DNA of 44,252 bases from CAZNMF01 sp035547155. GTDB lineage: Bacteria; Acidobacteriota; Vicinamibacteria; Vicinamibacterales; SCN-69-37. This document shows positions 16,778 through 25,219 of the stretch, piece by piece; position 1 is the first letter of the stretch; each line of letters opens with the position of its first letter. Under the pieces are notes generated by a model. The model saw only the letters and a program-made list of their open reading frames with translations. It did no database searches and was not told where the DNA came from. The position numbers and the translations under genes are program-made. The stretch lies in NCBI GenBank assembly GCA_035547155.1, contig DASZVJ010000186.1:1-44252 (forward strand), read 5' to 3'.

Positions 16778-17386
16778 CTAACCCTTGAGGCGCTTGTTCA
16801 CTTCGTCCCAATTGATGACGTTCCACCACGCCGCGAGGTAATCGGGACGGCGATTCTGGTACTTCAAGTAGTAGGCGTGCTCCCAGACGTCGATGCCGAA
16901 GATCGGCCGCTTGCCTTCCATCAGTGGGTTGTCCTGATTCGCGGTGCTCTCGATCGCCAGCTTGCCGCCGGCGTCGACGAGCCATGCCCAGCCGCTGCCG
17001 AAACGGCCGGCGCCGGCCTTGTTCATCTGCTCCTTGAACGCATCGAACCCACCGAACGTCGCGTTGATCGTCTCGGCGATCGCGCCGGTCGGGGCGCCGC
17101 CTTTGCCGGGTCCCATGATCTGCCAGAACATCGTGTGATTGACGTGCCCGCCGCCATTGTTGCGGACGGCAGTGCGGATGTCTTCGGGGACGGCTGACAG
17201 GTTCTTGATCAAATCTTCCGCGCTCTTGCTCTGGAGGCTGGGGTGTTTCTCCAGTGCCGCATTCAGGTTGTTGACGTAGGCCGCGTGATGCTTGTCATGG
17301 TGGATCTGCATCGTCTGCGCGTCGATGTGGGGCTCGAGCGCGGCGGCGTCGTACGGAAGCGGCGGCAGCTGGTGTGACATGGGCAA
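16778..17386 (-). CDS. sodA: Mn/Fe superoxide dismutase
   Basis: A 202-residue cytoplasmic superoxide dismutase. The metal ligands are in conserved context: IHHDKHHAAYVNN (first His, residue 29), GGHVNHTMFW, and DVWEHAYYLKYQNRRPDYLAAWW with Asp and His. The sequence NQDNPLMEGKRPIFGIDVWEH is nearer Mn-type than Fe-type enzymes, though metal choice cannot be settled by eye. GAGGAG lies 7 bases upstream of the ATG. The gene starts 10 bases after nadA stops. Being co-transcribed with the oxygen-labile Fe-S enzyme NadA makes sense as protection. Confidence 0.95.
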   Translation of the reverse strand: MPMSHQLPPLPYDAAALEPHIDAQTMQIHHDKHHAAYVNNLNAALEKHPSLQSKSAEDLIKNLSAVPEDIRTAVRNNGGGHVNHTMFWQIMGPGKGGAPTGAIAETINATFGGFDAFKEQMNKAGAGRFGSGWAWLVDAGGKLAIESTANQDNPLMEGKRPIFGIDVWEHAYYLKYQNRRPDYLAAWWNVINWDEVNKRLKG

Positions 17387-17396
17387 CTCCTCGTTG

Positions 17397-18542
17397 TTAG
17401 GCCAATGCCAACATTCTATCCAACGCGACGTGCGCCCACGTCTTCGTCGGTTCCGGCACGACGATCTGATTGTGTACCTGCCCGTCGATCAGCCCCTCGA
17501 GCACCCACAGGAGATGATTCGGCGAGACACGGAACATCGTCGAGCAGAGGCACCCGAGCGAGTCGAGCGTCACGACCGTCCTGGCGGGTGCGACGTCGCG
17601 CGCGAGGCGGTTGACGAGGTGAATCTCCGTCCCAACGGCCCACACCGATCCTTCGGGGCTGTTCTTGACGGTGCGGATGATGTGCTCGGTCGAGCCGGAG
17701 TCGTCGGCCGCCTGAACGACCTCCCACGTGCACTCGGGATGGACGACGACGCGTCCGCCGGGATGCGTCTTGCGGAACTGCTCGATCTGGCGGACGGAAA
17801 ATCGCGTGTGCACGCTGCAGTGGCCCTGCCACAGGACCAGCCGTGCACGCTGCAGCGCGTCCCGCGTCAGGCCGCCGAACGGCAGCTCGGGGTCCCATAC
17901 GACCATCTCATCGAGCGGCACGCCCATCTTGTACGCGGTGTTGCGGCCGAGGTGCTGATCGGGCAGCATCAGCAGCTTCTCGCCGCGCTCCCATGCCCAC
18001 GCCATCACCCGCGACGCGTTGCTGGACGTGCACACAATGCCGTCGTGCTCGCCGCAGAAGGCTTTGATGGCGGCAGTCGAGTTGATATACGTGACCGGAA
18101 TTGCGTTCGTCACGCCGAGCGTGCGCATCTCGTCCCAGCAGACCTCGAGCTGATCGATCGCGGCCATGTCGGCCATCGAGCAGCCGGCGGCCAGATCCGG
18201 CAGGATCACGCGCTGATGTGAGGCGCCGAGCACGTCGGCGCTCTCCGCCATGAAATGCACGCCGCAAAACACGACGTTCTCCGCGCGGTGTTGACGCGAC
18301 GCGAATTGCGCGAGCTTCAGCGAATCGCCGATGCAGTCGGCGAACTTGATCACTTCGTCGCGCTGATAGTGGTGGCCGAGGATCACCACGCGATCGCCGA
18401 GTGCGGCTTTGGCGGCCGCAATGCGCACGTCGAGCTCGTCGTCGGGCAGCCGCAGATATTCGTCAGGCAGCGGCTGACGTTCCTGCAGCTGCGTCTTCTC
18501 GTACTGCGTCAAGACCTGAATATCCATCGCGTCGCGGTCCAC
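17397..18542 (-). CDS. nadA: Quinolinate synthase NadA
   Basis: Condenses iminoaspartate with dihydroxyacetone phosphate to quinolinate in NAD synthesis, using a [4Fe-4S] cluster. Conserved segments are ILGHHYQRDEVIKFAD, VFCGVHFMAESADVLG, HPECTWEVVQAAD and LGCLCSTMFRVSPNHLLW, which between them supply the three cluster cysteines. At 381 residues from a GTG at 18542 it is the longer NadA form. An ATG at 18527 is an alternative start. No nadB or nadC is in the window. It lies after a strong terminator and a second leader hairpin, and before a superoxide dismutase gene. Confidence 0.95.
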   Translation of the reverse strand: MDRDAMDIQVLTQYEKTQLQERQPLPDEYLRLPDDELDVRIAAAKAALGDRVVILGHHYQRDEVIKFADCIGDSLKLAQFASRQHRAENVVFCGVHFMAESADVLGASHQRVILPDLAAGCSMADMAAIDQLEVCWDEMRTLGVTNAIPVTYINSTAAIKAFCGEHDGIVCTSSNASRVMAWAWERGEKLLMLPDQHLGRNTAYKMGVPLDEMVVWDPELPFGGLTRDALQRARLVLWQGHCSVHTRFSVRQIEQFRKTHPGGRVVVHPECTWEVVQAADDSGSTEHIIRTVKNSPEGSVWAVGTEIHLVNRLARDVAPARTVVTLDSLGCLCSTMFRVSPNHLLWVLEGLIDGQVHNQIVVPEPTKTWAHVALDRMLALA

Positions 18543-18544
18543 GC

Positions 18545-18580
18545 CTCTGGAGCTTGTGAAACTTTTCTCAATCTCCAGAG
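18545..18580 (-). promoter_or_regulatory. Hairpin in the nadA leader directly before the start codon
   Basis: An 8-base inverted repeat, CTCTGGAG (18545-18552) with CTCCAGAG (18573-18580) and a 20-base loop, ends 2 bases from the GTG start. In RNA it would cover the ribosome binding region (AGAGG). It is a candidate translational control element. I could not match it to the known NAD-binding nadA riboswitch by eye. Confidence 0.4.
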
Positions 18581-18583
18581 ATG

Positions 18584-18626
18584 AAAAAGGCCAAATCCCC
18601 CAAGGCTGTTGCCGACGGGGATTTGG
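18584..18626 (-). terminator. Intrinsic terminator after the mqn operon
   Basis: On the minus strand CCAAATCCCC (18617-18626) pairs perfectly with GGGGATTTGG (18591-18600) across a 16-base loop, followed by CCTTTTT. This is a 10-base stem with a T tract, 31 bases downstream of the mqnE stop. It would also separate mqnE from nadA, or act as an attenuator in front of nadA. Confidence 0.75.
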
Positions 18627-18657
18627 ACTCGTCGTTAGTGTAACAGGATGGACGGGC

Positions 18658-19782
18658 CTACGCCAGAGAGGCGGCTGCCGCCGGCCGCGGCGACTCGATG
18701 ACCTGGTATAGCGTGTCCCGCTCCAGCGGCTCGCGACCCGCCGTGCGAATCAGCCGCCGAATGGCGGCCGGCGAGAGCGATTCCGGCGTGCGCGATCCGG
18801 CCATGTGGTAGATGCGCTCTTCCTGAACGGTGCCGTCGAGGTCGTTCGCGCCGTACCAGAGCGCGATCTGCGCGACGTCGACACCCGTCGCGATCCAGAA
18901 CGCCTTGACGTGCGGGATGTTGTCGAGCATCAGCCGCGCGACCGCATGCACGCGCAGCGTGTCGAGCGCCGACGGCGCCGGCAGCTTGCGCATCTGATTG
19001 TTGTCGGGATGGAACGCGAGCGGGATGAACGCCTGGAACCCGCCCGTCTCGTCCTGCAGCGCACGCACGCGCAGCAGGTGATCGATCCGATCCTCGGCCG
19101 TCTCGATGTGGCCGTACAGCATCGTGACGTTCGAGCGCAGGCCAAGGCCGTGCGCGACGCGATGGACGGCGAGATAGCGATCCGCGTCGGCCTTGTCGTG
19201 CGAGATCTTCTTCCGCACGCGCTCCGCAAAGATCTCGGCGCCACCGCCGGGCAGCGAGTCGAGCCCGGCGATCATGAGCTCGCGCAACACGGCCTCGTCC
19301 GTCATCCCGTACGTGTCGGCGAAGAACGCAATCTCCACCGCCGTGAAGCACTTCAGATGAATGCCGGGGCGAGCGGCCTTCAATCCGCGCAACAGATCCG
19401 TGTAGTACGAGAACGGCAGATCCGGATGCAGGCCGTTCACGACGTGTACTTCGGTGAGCGGCTGGTCCGCGCGCTCGCGGAGCTTGTCGAGGACCTGTTC
19501 GAGCGACAGCGTGTACGCGCCAGGATCGCCCGGCTTCAGCCGCGCGAACGAGCAGAACAGACAGCTCGCCGCGCAGACGTTCGTCGCCTCGAGACGCAGG
19601 TTGATGTTGAAGTACGTTCGCGCGCCGTGACGCCGCTCGCGCTCGCGGTTGGCCAGCCAGCCGATCGCATGCAGGTCCGGACATCGCTCGAGCACGAGGC
19701 CGTCCTCGTACGACAGGCGGACGCGCGAGTCGAGCTTCTCGGCGATGGCCTCGAGACCTGATGCGCGAAGACGGGACAGCAT
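18658..19782 (-). CDS. mqnE: Aminofutalosine synthase MqnE (radical SAM)
   Basis: A radical SAM enzyme of the futalosine route to menaquinone, joining the MqnA product and SAM to give aminofutalosine. The cluster motif is CAASCLFC inside ARTYFNINLRLEATNVCAASCLFCSF, and the following FARLKPGDPGAYTLS is typical of MqnE rather than MqnC. Later motifs include VVNGLHPDLPFSYYTDLL, SLPGGGAEIFAERVR and NVTMLYGHIET. The start at 19782 (MLSRLRASGLEAI) sits 5 bases after the upstream stop, giving 374 residues. It is the last gene of the mqnD / SH3-protein / mqnE operon. Confidence 0.94.
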   Translation of the reverse strand: MLSRLRASGLEAIAEKLDSRVRLSYEDGLVLERCPDLHAIGWLANRERERRHGARTYFNINLRLEATNVCAASCLFCSFARLKPGDPGAYTLSLEQVLDKLRERADQPLTEVHVVNGLHPDLPFSYYTDLLRGLKAARPGIHLKCFTAVEIAFFADTYGMTDEAVLRELMIAGLDSLPGGGAEIFAERVRKKISHDKADADRYLAVHRVAHGLGLRSNVTMLYGHIETAEDRIDHLLRVRALQDETGGFQAFIPLAFHPDNNQMRKLPAPSALDTLRVHAVARLMLDNIPHVKAFWIATGVDVAQIALWYGANDLDGTVQEERIYHMAGSRTPESLSPAAIRRLIRTAGREPLERDTLYQVIESPRPAAAASLA

Positions 19783-19786
19783 CGTG

Positions 19787-20764
19787 CTACTTGATGGCAA
19801 ACGTCCAGATGGCACCGAAGACCCGGCCGGCGCCGCTCGTCGACAGCACCGATGATCCCGCGAGCCGGCGATTGCCGCTGAACCGCACAGCGATCGCGTA
19901 CTCGCCGGGCTGAAGATCGGCGCTCGGCTGAATACGCGCAGCGCCAGGCTCGATGATCTCGACCTTCGCCTTCACGATATCTTGACGTAGATCCTTGCTC
20001 ACGTTCCAGGCCGGCTCGGTCTGCCGCGGCTGATCGGCGCGAGCGCGCACGAACGCGACAACGCGCTGATTGGTCGGTGCCGGTGTGAGCTTCAACAGGA
20101 CCGGTGTGAGATCTTCTGGCCGAACGCCTGGCACTTCCTTGAAGAGCACGAAGAACGTCGGCCGATGGCTGTCAATCTCGCGCGCGGCCGACGCGCCCTC
20201 CACTGTCCATACGAAGGCGACTTGCGCATCAGGCGCAGGTGTCTCGAGGCTTTCCTTCCCGGGCACGAGCGGCGCGAGCGCGGCAATCGTCTCGGCCCTG
20301 GCATCGATCATCTGAACGTGCGCTGCCTCCGGCGTCAGATCCGTCGTTCCCGTCGCAAGTTGCAGCGACACCGACATGCCGTCGCGCGTCGTCACCGGCA
20401 GCACGGGTGCTGGCGGACGTGGCGGGCCAATCCTCAACGGTCCGTCATCCACTGGCGGCGGCGCGGTCGGGGCCGCCACGAGCGTCGCGACCTTTTTCGA
20501 AACGAACGCTTCGATCCGTGCGCCGCCCAGACGCGCGTCCGGTGGCAACTGCACGCGGTACCAGTCGCCTTCGATCGCTTTGAGCGTCAGGATGGTTCCG
20601 GCCGTCACCTGCGTCAGCACCTGCGCCGTCTCATTCGCTGTCGCGCGGACATTCGCGCGTGCGACGGACACGCGAACCGAGCCGTCCTGCGCCCACGACG
20701 AAGCCGTCGCGGCCAGCATCGCGAGCGCGGCGAGAGTCGATATCCTTGCAGCGCGTCGCAACAT
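19787..20764 (-). CDS. Secreted SH3-domain protein of unknown role within the mqn operon
   Basis: A 325-residue protein with signal peptide MLRRAARISTLAALAMLAA, then an SH3b-like domain (VRVSVARANVRATANETAQV, about 22-95) with GTILTLKAIEGDWYRVQLP. A long C-terminal part (about 100-325) with a proline-rich linker is predicted to be beta-rich and has no motif I recognise. The start at 20764 touches the mqnD stop. SH3b domains often bind cell wall. Nothing in the sequence links it to quinone chemistry, so its place between two menaquinone genes is unexplained. Confidence 0.8.
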   Translation of the reverse strand: MLRRAARISTLAALAMLAATASSWAQDGSVRVSVARANVRATANETAQVLTQVTAGTILTLKAIEGDWYRVQLPPDARLGGARIEAFVSKKVATLVAAPTAPPPVDDGPLRIGPPRPPAPVLPVTTRDGMSVSLQLATGTTDLTPEAAHVQMIDARAETIAALAPLVPGKESLETPAPDAQVAFVWTVEGASAAREIDSHRPTFFVLFKEVPGVRPEDLTPVLLKLTPAPTNQRVVAFVRARADQPRQTEPAWNVSKDLRQDIVKAKVEIIEPGAARIQPSADLQPGEYAIAVRFSGNRRLAGSSVLSTSGAGRVFGAIWTFAIK

Positions 20765-21615
20765 CAGGCGCTCTGCACGAACTCGACGGGCACACGACGC
20801 GGAATCAGGGCCTTCTCGAACGCCTCGGCGAAAAACCTCTCGAGCGCCGCCCGGCCGCGCGGGCCGTAATCGAGCGTCAACTGGTTCACGTACATGCCGA
20901 CGAAACGATCCGTGTCGCCACGATCGAGACCGCGGCCGAACTGCTGAGCGTACTCGACGGCCTCCGCGCGATGGCTCAACGCGTGCGCAATGCTGTCGTG
21001 CAACATCTTCGAGACACGCGCCATCATCTCGGGCCCGAGATCGCGACGGATGATGTTGCCGCCGAGCGGCAGCGGCAGCCCGCCCGTCCGCTCGAACCAC
21101 CACTCGCCAAGGTCGACGATCTTGTGAAGTCCGTCGGCTTTGTACGTCAGCTGCCCTTCGTGGATCAGCAGCCCCGCGTCGACGCGGCCCTCGAGCACGG
21201 CGTTGTCGATCTGATCGAAGGGCACGACCTCGTAATCGAAGGACGGATCGTACATCTGCAGCGTCAGGAACGCCGACGTCAACTTGCCGGGAATGGCGAT
21301 CTTCATGCCCTTCAGCGGCACCTGGCCGCTCGCTGGAACGGCTTTCGGCGCGCGGCTCACGAGGATGGGCCCGTACTTGTCGCCCATGCTGGCGCCGTGC
21401 GGCAGCAACGCGTAACGATCGACCAGATGCGCGTACGCGTTGAAGGAGACGGCCGTGACTTCGTATTTGCCTTCGAAGGCCGCTTGATTCAGCGTCTGGA
21501 TATCTGAAAGCACCTGGTCGACTTCAATGCCGTCGACCTTCACCGCTCCCGACGCCAACCCGTAGAACATGAAGGCATCGTCGGAGTCCGGACTGTGAGC
21601 CACCGTAATCTTCAT
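20764..21615 (-). CDS. mqnD: 1,4-dihydroxy-6-naphthoate synthase MqnD
   Basis: Cleaves cyclic dehypoxanthinyl futalosine to 1,4-dihydroxy-6-naphthoate in the futalosine menaquinone route. The periplasmic-binding-protein-like fold is intact at 283 residues: VAHSPDSDDAFMFYGLASG, EVTAVSFNAYAHL, MKIAIPGKLTSAFLTLQM, and the central VDAGLLIHEGQLTYKADGLHKIVDLG with the conserved His. It starts the operon with the SH3 protein and mqnE. mqnA, mqnB and mqnC are not in the window. Confidence 0.95.
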   Translation of the reverse strand: MKITVAHSPDSDDAFMFYGLASGAVKVDGIEVDQVLSDIQTLNQAAFEGKYEVTAVSFNAYAHLVDRYALLPHGASMGDKYGPILVSRAPKAVPASGQVPLKGMKIAIPGKLTSAFLTLQMYDPSFDYEVVPFDQIDNAVLEGRVDAGLLIHEGQLTYKADGLHKIVDLGEWWFERTGGLPLPLGGNIIRRDLGPEMMARVSKMLHDSIAHALSHRAEAVEYAQQFGRGLDRGDTDRFVGMYVNQLTLDYGPRGRAALERFFAEAFEKALIPRRVPVEFVQSA

Positions 21616-21678
21616 GCGCCCTGTAGTGTTCCACAGATGTCGCGGCGGCCGAAAGTCTGGCCTGCGGTGGGCCGACCA

Positions 21679-22446
21679 CTACCGTGCACGCAGCCGCGCC
21701 AGGTGGCCCAGGAAACGGCCGACGGACGACGGCCCCGCCAGACGCCAGTCGATCAGATGCGCGTGCGGCCGATCGCCAACGCCGATGACGACGTCGCGCT
21801 CGTCGAGCGCGTCGAACGCGTCCTCATCGGTGCGGTCATCGCCGAGATAGACGATCGCCACGGGTCCGCCGACCTGCTCCTCGACGCGCGCGCGGATCCA
21901 CACGGCAGCCCGGCCCTTGTGCCAGCTCACGGCTGGCAGCAACTCGAGCGCTTTCGTGCCCGCCAGCGACTTGAGGACGCCGTCCTCCAGGTATGGCGCC
22001 GCGATCTCGCGGAATTCGTCAATCGCACGCGGGGCCAGCTCGGTCGGCACGCGACGCACGTGACACGTCAGCGCGTAGACCTTGTTCTCGAGATAGATGC
22101 CGGGACACCACGCGAGATCGTGTGCGGCCTCCGCGGTAATTTCGGCAACGACCGGCACGAGCGGGTCGAGCGCTTCATGATGGAAGCGGCATCCCGGCCC
22201 GACGATTTCGAGGCCGTGGAGGCCGGCGACGAACTCGGCCGCCGGTCCGACGCGCTCGCGCACGTCCGTCAAACGACGTCCGCTCACGACGCCGAACGTG
22301 ACGTCCGGCAGCGCCGCGAGACGGACGATCTCCCGGTGAACGTCCGGCGACACGACGGCCTCGTCCGGCGTCGGCGCGATCTCGGCCAGCGTGCCGTCGT
22401 AGTCGGTCAATAACAACAGGTGCGCGCTGCCGATGCGCTCGTGCAC
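21679..22446 (-). CDS. otsB: Trehalose-6-phosphate phosphatase OtsB
   Basis: A HAD-family phosphatase that releases trehalose from trehalose-6-phosphate. The nucleophile motif LLLTDYDGTLAEI lies at the N-terminus (Asp15 and Asp17 with the GTG start used here), the motif VSGRRLTDVRERVG follows, and the metal motif GDDRTDEDAFDAL is near the C-terminus. The start is uncertain. GTG at 22446 gives 255 residues and leaves a 55-base gap after the fused otsA gene. The same frame reads sensibly up to a CTG at about 22509, which would overlap the otsA stop and add 21 residues. It is the last gene of the antiporter/trehalose module. Confidence 0.92.
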   Translation of the reverse strand: MHERIGSAHLLLLTDYDGTLAEIAPTPDEAVVSPDVHREIVRLAALPDVTFGVVSGRRLTDVRERVGPAAEFVAGLHGLEIVGPGCRFHHEALDPLVPVVAEITAEAAHDLAWCPGIYLENKVYALTCHVRRVPTELAPRAIDEFREIAAPYLEDGVLKSLAGTKALELLPAVSWHKGRAAVWIRARVEEQVGGPVAIVYLGDDRTDEDAFDALDERDVVIGVGDRPHAHLIDWRLAGPSSVGRFLGHLARLRAR

Positions 22447-22501
22447 ATCGCGCGCGACCAGATCCGATGGCGCGTACGCCGCGTCCGCGGCGACGTCACG
22501 T

Positions 22502-25219
22502 CTATCCAGAGAGGAACCCGATACCTTTCCGCCGCTCGAGCCGATCGAGAATGTCCGAGGCCCAGGCGAGCACGTCGCGGCCGGCGACGCGCCGTCTGAG
22601 CGCCTGCATCCGCCGGCGCCGCTCCCACACCGGCATCTCGATCGCGCGGGCAATGGCAGCCGTGAACCCGCGCTCGTCGTAAGGATTGATGATCAACGCT
22701 TCGGCCAGCTCGTGGGACGCGCCAGCCAGCTCGCTCAGGATCAGCACGCCGTCGAGATCCTCGCGCGCGGCGACGAACTCCTTCGCGACGAGATTCATGC
22801 CGTCGTGCAGTGACGACACGATGCAGAAATCGGCGAGCCGGTACAGCGCGACCAGGTCTGGCAGCTGGAACGTGTCCTTGATGTAGCGAATCGGCACGCG
22901 ATGGCCGCCGTCGCCGAACTCCTCGTTGACCTTCGCGACGAGATCGTCGATCTCGGCCGCGATCTCGGCGTAGCCCGGCACGTCGCTGCGCGACGGCACG
23001 CCGATCTGCACGAAGACGAACCGCTCGGCGAGCCCCGGCGTTTCGCGCAGCAGCCGTGCAATCGCGCCGATGCGCTCCGGAATGCCTTTCGTGTAGTCGA
23101 GCCGATCGACGCCGACGCCGACGAACTTGCCGTCGAGCTCGAGCTCGGCGGACAACCTCGCCATCTCCGGCTCCAGCTGACCTTCGCTCAAGATCGTCGA
23201 GATGCGATCGAAGTCCGCCCCGATCGGAATCGACACGACGCGGACGGCGTGATCGGCGTAGAAGACCGTGTCGCCCGACACCGCGCCGCCGAGCTCTTCG
23301 ATGACCGCGGACAGAAAATTTCTCGTGTCGCGCGGCACCTGGAACGCGAGCAGATCGTTGCTCAGCAGGCCTTCGAGGATCTCACGCCGCCACGGACAGA
23401 TGTGGAGGCGATCGACGTCCGGCCACGGGATGTGCCAGAACAGCGCGCTGCGCAGCGACGGCCGCCGCTCACGCAGATACCCGGCTGCGAGCGACAAATG
23501 GTAGTCGTTGAAGAACACGGAGGCTTCCGGCGGCGCCTCGAGCGCGACGGCATCGGCAAACAGCCGATTGACGTCCTGATACGCGCGCCAATCCTCGTCA
23601 CGGAACTGCGGCCGCACGTGCGCCTGATGACACAGCGGCCACAACGCACTATTCGAAAAGCCCGCGTAGTAGTGCTCGACCTGCTCGGCCGTCAACCACA
23701 GGCGCCGCAGCCGATACGCCGGCGCGTCAGGTGGAACCTCGACCGAATCGTGTTTATCGACAACGAGTGCATCAGCGTCGCCGCTGCCGTGCGCGATCCA
23801 TACGCCGCCGCGCTCACGCATGAGCGCATCGAGCGCGACGGACACGCCACCGGGCGTCGGCTTCGCGACGATCGCGCCAGTCGCCTCGTCATGCTGGTGC
23901 ACCCACGGCTCACGATTGGACACGACGATGAGCCCGCCGCCGGCGCGCCCGATCTCGCCGGCTTGCGACAACGCCGCACGAAACAGAATCGGCCCGGCGA
24001 GCTGATTGATCGCGACGACGGCCACGACCAGCGCGCCGAGCCGCGATCCCCATTCGGTCGGTCCAGCCGACACCGCAGCCGCCAGGCTCAACGTCACACT
24101 CGCCGTCGGCAGCAGCGCGCGCCACAGCATCGTCGTCTCCGGCGAGCGCGTGCCCATCAGCGCGTCGCCGACGTGCGTGCCGACGTGAAATCCGACGAGC
24201 CGTAGCGCGCTGAGGCCGAGAGCAAACAGACCGAACGTCGCGATCAGCTCGACATGGATCGCGGCGCCTGTCGCGGCGAAGAACAGGATGAGCACGGGCA
24301 TCGCGCCGTACTCGATGGCGTCGTGCAGCACGTCGGCCGCTTCGGCGCGCACGTTCTGGACGACGAGGCCCGCGGCCAGTCCGGTCAGAAACGGCTCGAA
24401 CCCAAACAGATCCGCGAAGCCGCTCAACGCCGCGCACAACGTGAGCAGCACGACGGTGACTTCGCGTCCGACGTAGCGCAGATACAGCGTGAACACCGCG
24501 CCCATGAGCGCACCGAACGCCACCGATCCCGCCAACGTCCAAATCGCGCCGCCGACCAAGAGCCAGGCGCTGCGATCCGGCACACCGAACACCGCGCGCG
24601 CGCCCTCGAGACACGCGACGAGCAGGACGACCGTCACCACCTCGAGGACGACGACGACTTCGGTCGACAGATCGGACAGCGGCCCGCGCGCTCGCGCTTC
24701 CGTGATGACGGCAATCGTGATCGCCGGCGAGGTGCCGATCAGCAGCGTCGCCGTGAGCGCGACCGCCGCCCACCGCTGAATGCCGGCGAACTCGGGCGCG
24801 ATCGGCAGCCATCGCCACGCGACGAAGATCGCCACCGCCATCGCCAGCCACGCGAGCACCGTCGTCGTCGCGACGAGCGCCAGCACGCGATTCAGGCGCA
24901 CGCGAAACCGCTGGAGATTGATGTGAAGGCCCGCGACGACGGCGATGATGATGACGGCGAAGCGGGCAGCGGCCTGGAGGTCGCGCGCCATCGGCTCGCT
25001 GATGATGTTGGCGACGGCCGGGCCGCAAATCAGGCCGATCGCCAGATAGCCCGTCATCCGCGGCAGCCGCACGAACTCGCACAGCCAGCCGACAATCGCC
25101 GACGCGAGCAGCGTGAGCCCGAGCGCGAGCACCGATGCGTTCGCGCCGTCTTGACCGAAACGGGAGACGACCAGCCACGCCAGGACCGCGGCGATCACGC
25201 ACGCGATCGCTCGTCTCAT
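22502..25219 (-). CDS. Fusion: CPA2-like cation/proton antiporter domain plus trehalose-6-phosphate synthase (GT20)
   Basis: One uninterrupted frame of 905 codons. Residues 1 to about 425 are a multi-helix membrane domain of the CPA2 (KefB/NapA-like) type, with RLPRMTGYLAIGLICGP at about 51-67 and VAGLHINLQRF at about 95-105. It ends in NQLAGPILFRAALSQAGE. Residues 430-905 are a complete OtsA: SNREPWV, NDYHLS (571-576), WHIPWP (595-600), VDRLDYTKG (704-712) and SSLHDGMNLVAKEFVA, all in the family's substrate-binding context. The OtsA half has no start codon of its own near the junction. Aligned by eye, the transport-site Gln-Asp of KefC corresponds to Glu193-Val194 here. The start overlaps the preceding antiporter gene (ATGA), and otsB follows. 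The synthase would be held on the inner face of the membrane. Confidence 0.9.
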   Translation of the reverse strand: MRRAIACVIAAVLAWLVVSRFGQDGANASVLALGLTLLASAIVGWLCEFVRLPRMTGYLAIGLICGPAVANIISEPMARDLQAAARFAVIIIAVVAGLHINLQRFRVRLNRVLALVATTTVLAWLAMAVAIFVAWRWLPIAPEFAGIQRWAAVALTATLLIGTSPAITIAVITEARARGPLSDLSTEVVVVLEVVTVVLLVACLEGARAVFGVPDRSAWLLVGGAIWTLAGSVAFGALMGAVFTLYLRYVGREVTVVLLTLCAALSGFADLFGFEPFLTGLAAGLVVQNVRAEAADVLHDAIEYGAMPVLILFFAATGAAIHVELIATFGLFALGLSALRLVGFHVGTHVGDALMGTRSPETTMLWRALLPTASVTLSLAAAVSAGPTEWGSRLGALVVAVVAINQLAGPILFRAALSQAGEIGRAGGGLIVVSNREPWVHQHDEATGAIVAKPTPGGVSVALDALMRERGGVWIAHGSGDADALVVDKHDSVEVPPDAPAYRLRRLWLTAEQVEHYYAGFSNSALWPLCHQAHVRPQFRDEDWRAYQDVNRLFADAVALEAPPEASVFFNDYHLSLAAGYLRERRPSLRSALFWHIPWPDVDRLHICPWRREILEGLLSNDLLAFQVPRDTRNFLSAVIEELGGAVSGDTVFYADHAVRVVSIPIGADFDRISTILSEGQLEPEMARLSAELELDGKFVGVGVDRLDYTKGIPERIGAIARLLRETPGLAERFVFVQIGVPSRSDVPGYAEIAAEIDDLVAKVNEEFGDGGHRVPIRYIKDTFQLPDLVALYRLADFCIVSSLHDGMNLVAKEFVAAREDLDGVLILSELAGASHELAEALIINPYDERGFTAAIARAIEMPVWERRRRMQALRRRVAGRDVLAWASDILDRLERRKGIGFLSG

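Noticed and set aside
18584..18626. nadA (NAD-I) riboswitch aptamer
   Set aside because: The stem-loop could not be matched to the conserved aptamer segments as I remember them, and the stem plus T tract is explained as a terminator. Kept as a check under findings, not as a feature.
20764..21103. Long N-terminal extension of the SH3-domain protein
   Set aside because: The extension is an out-of-frame copy of mqnD sequence; the signal peptide places the start at 20764.
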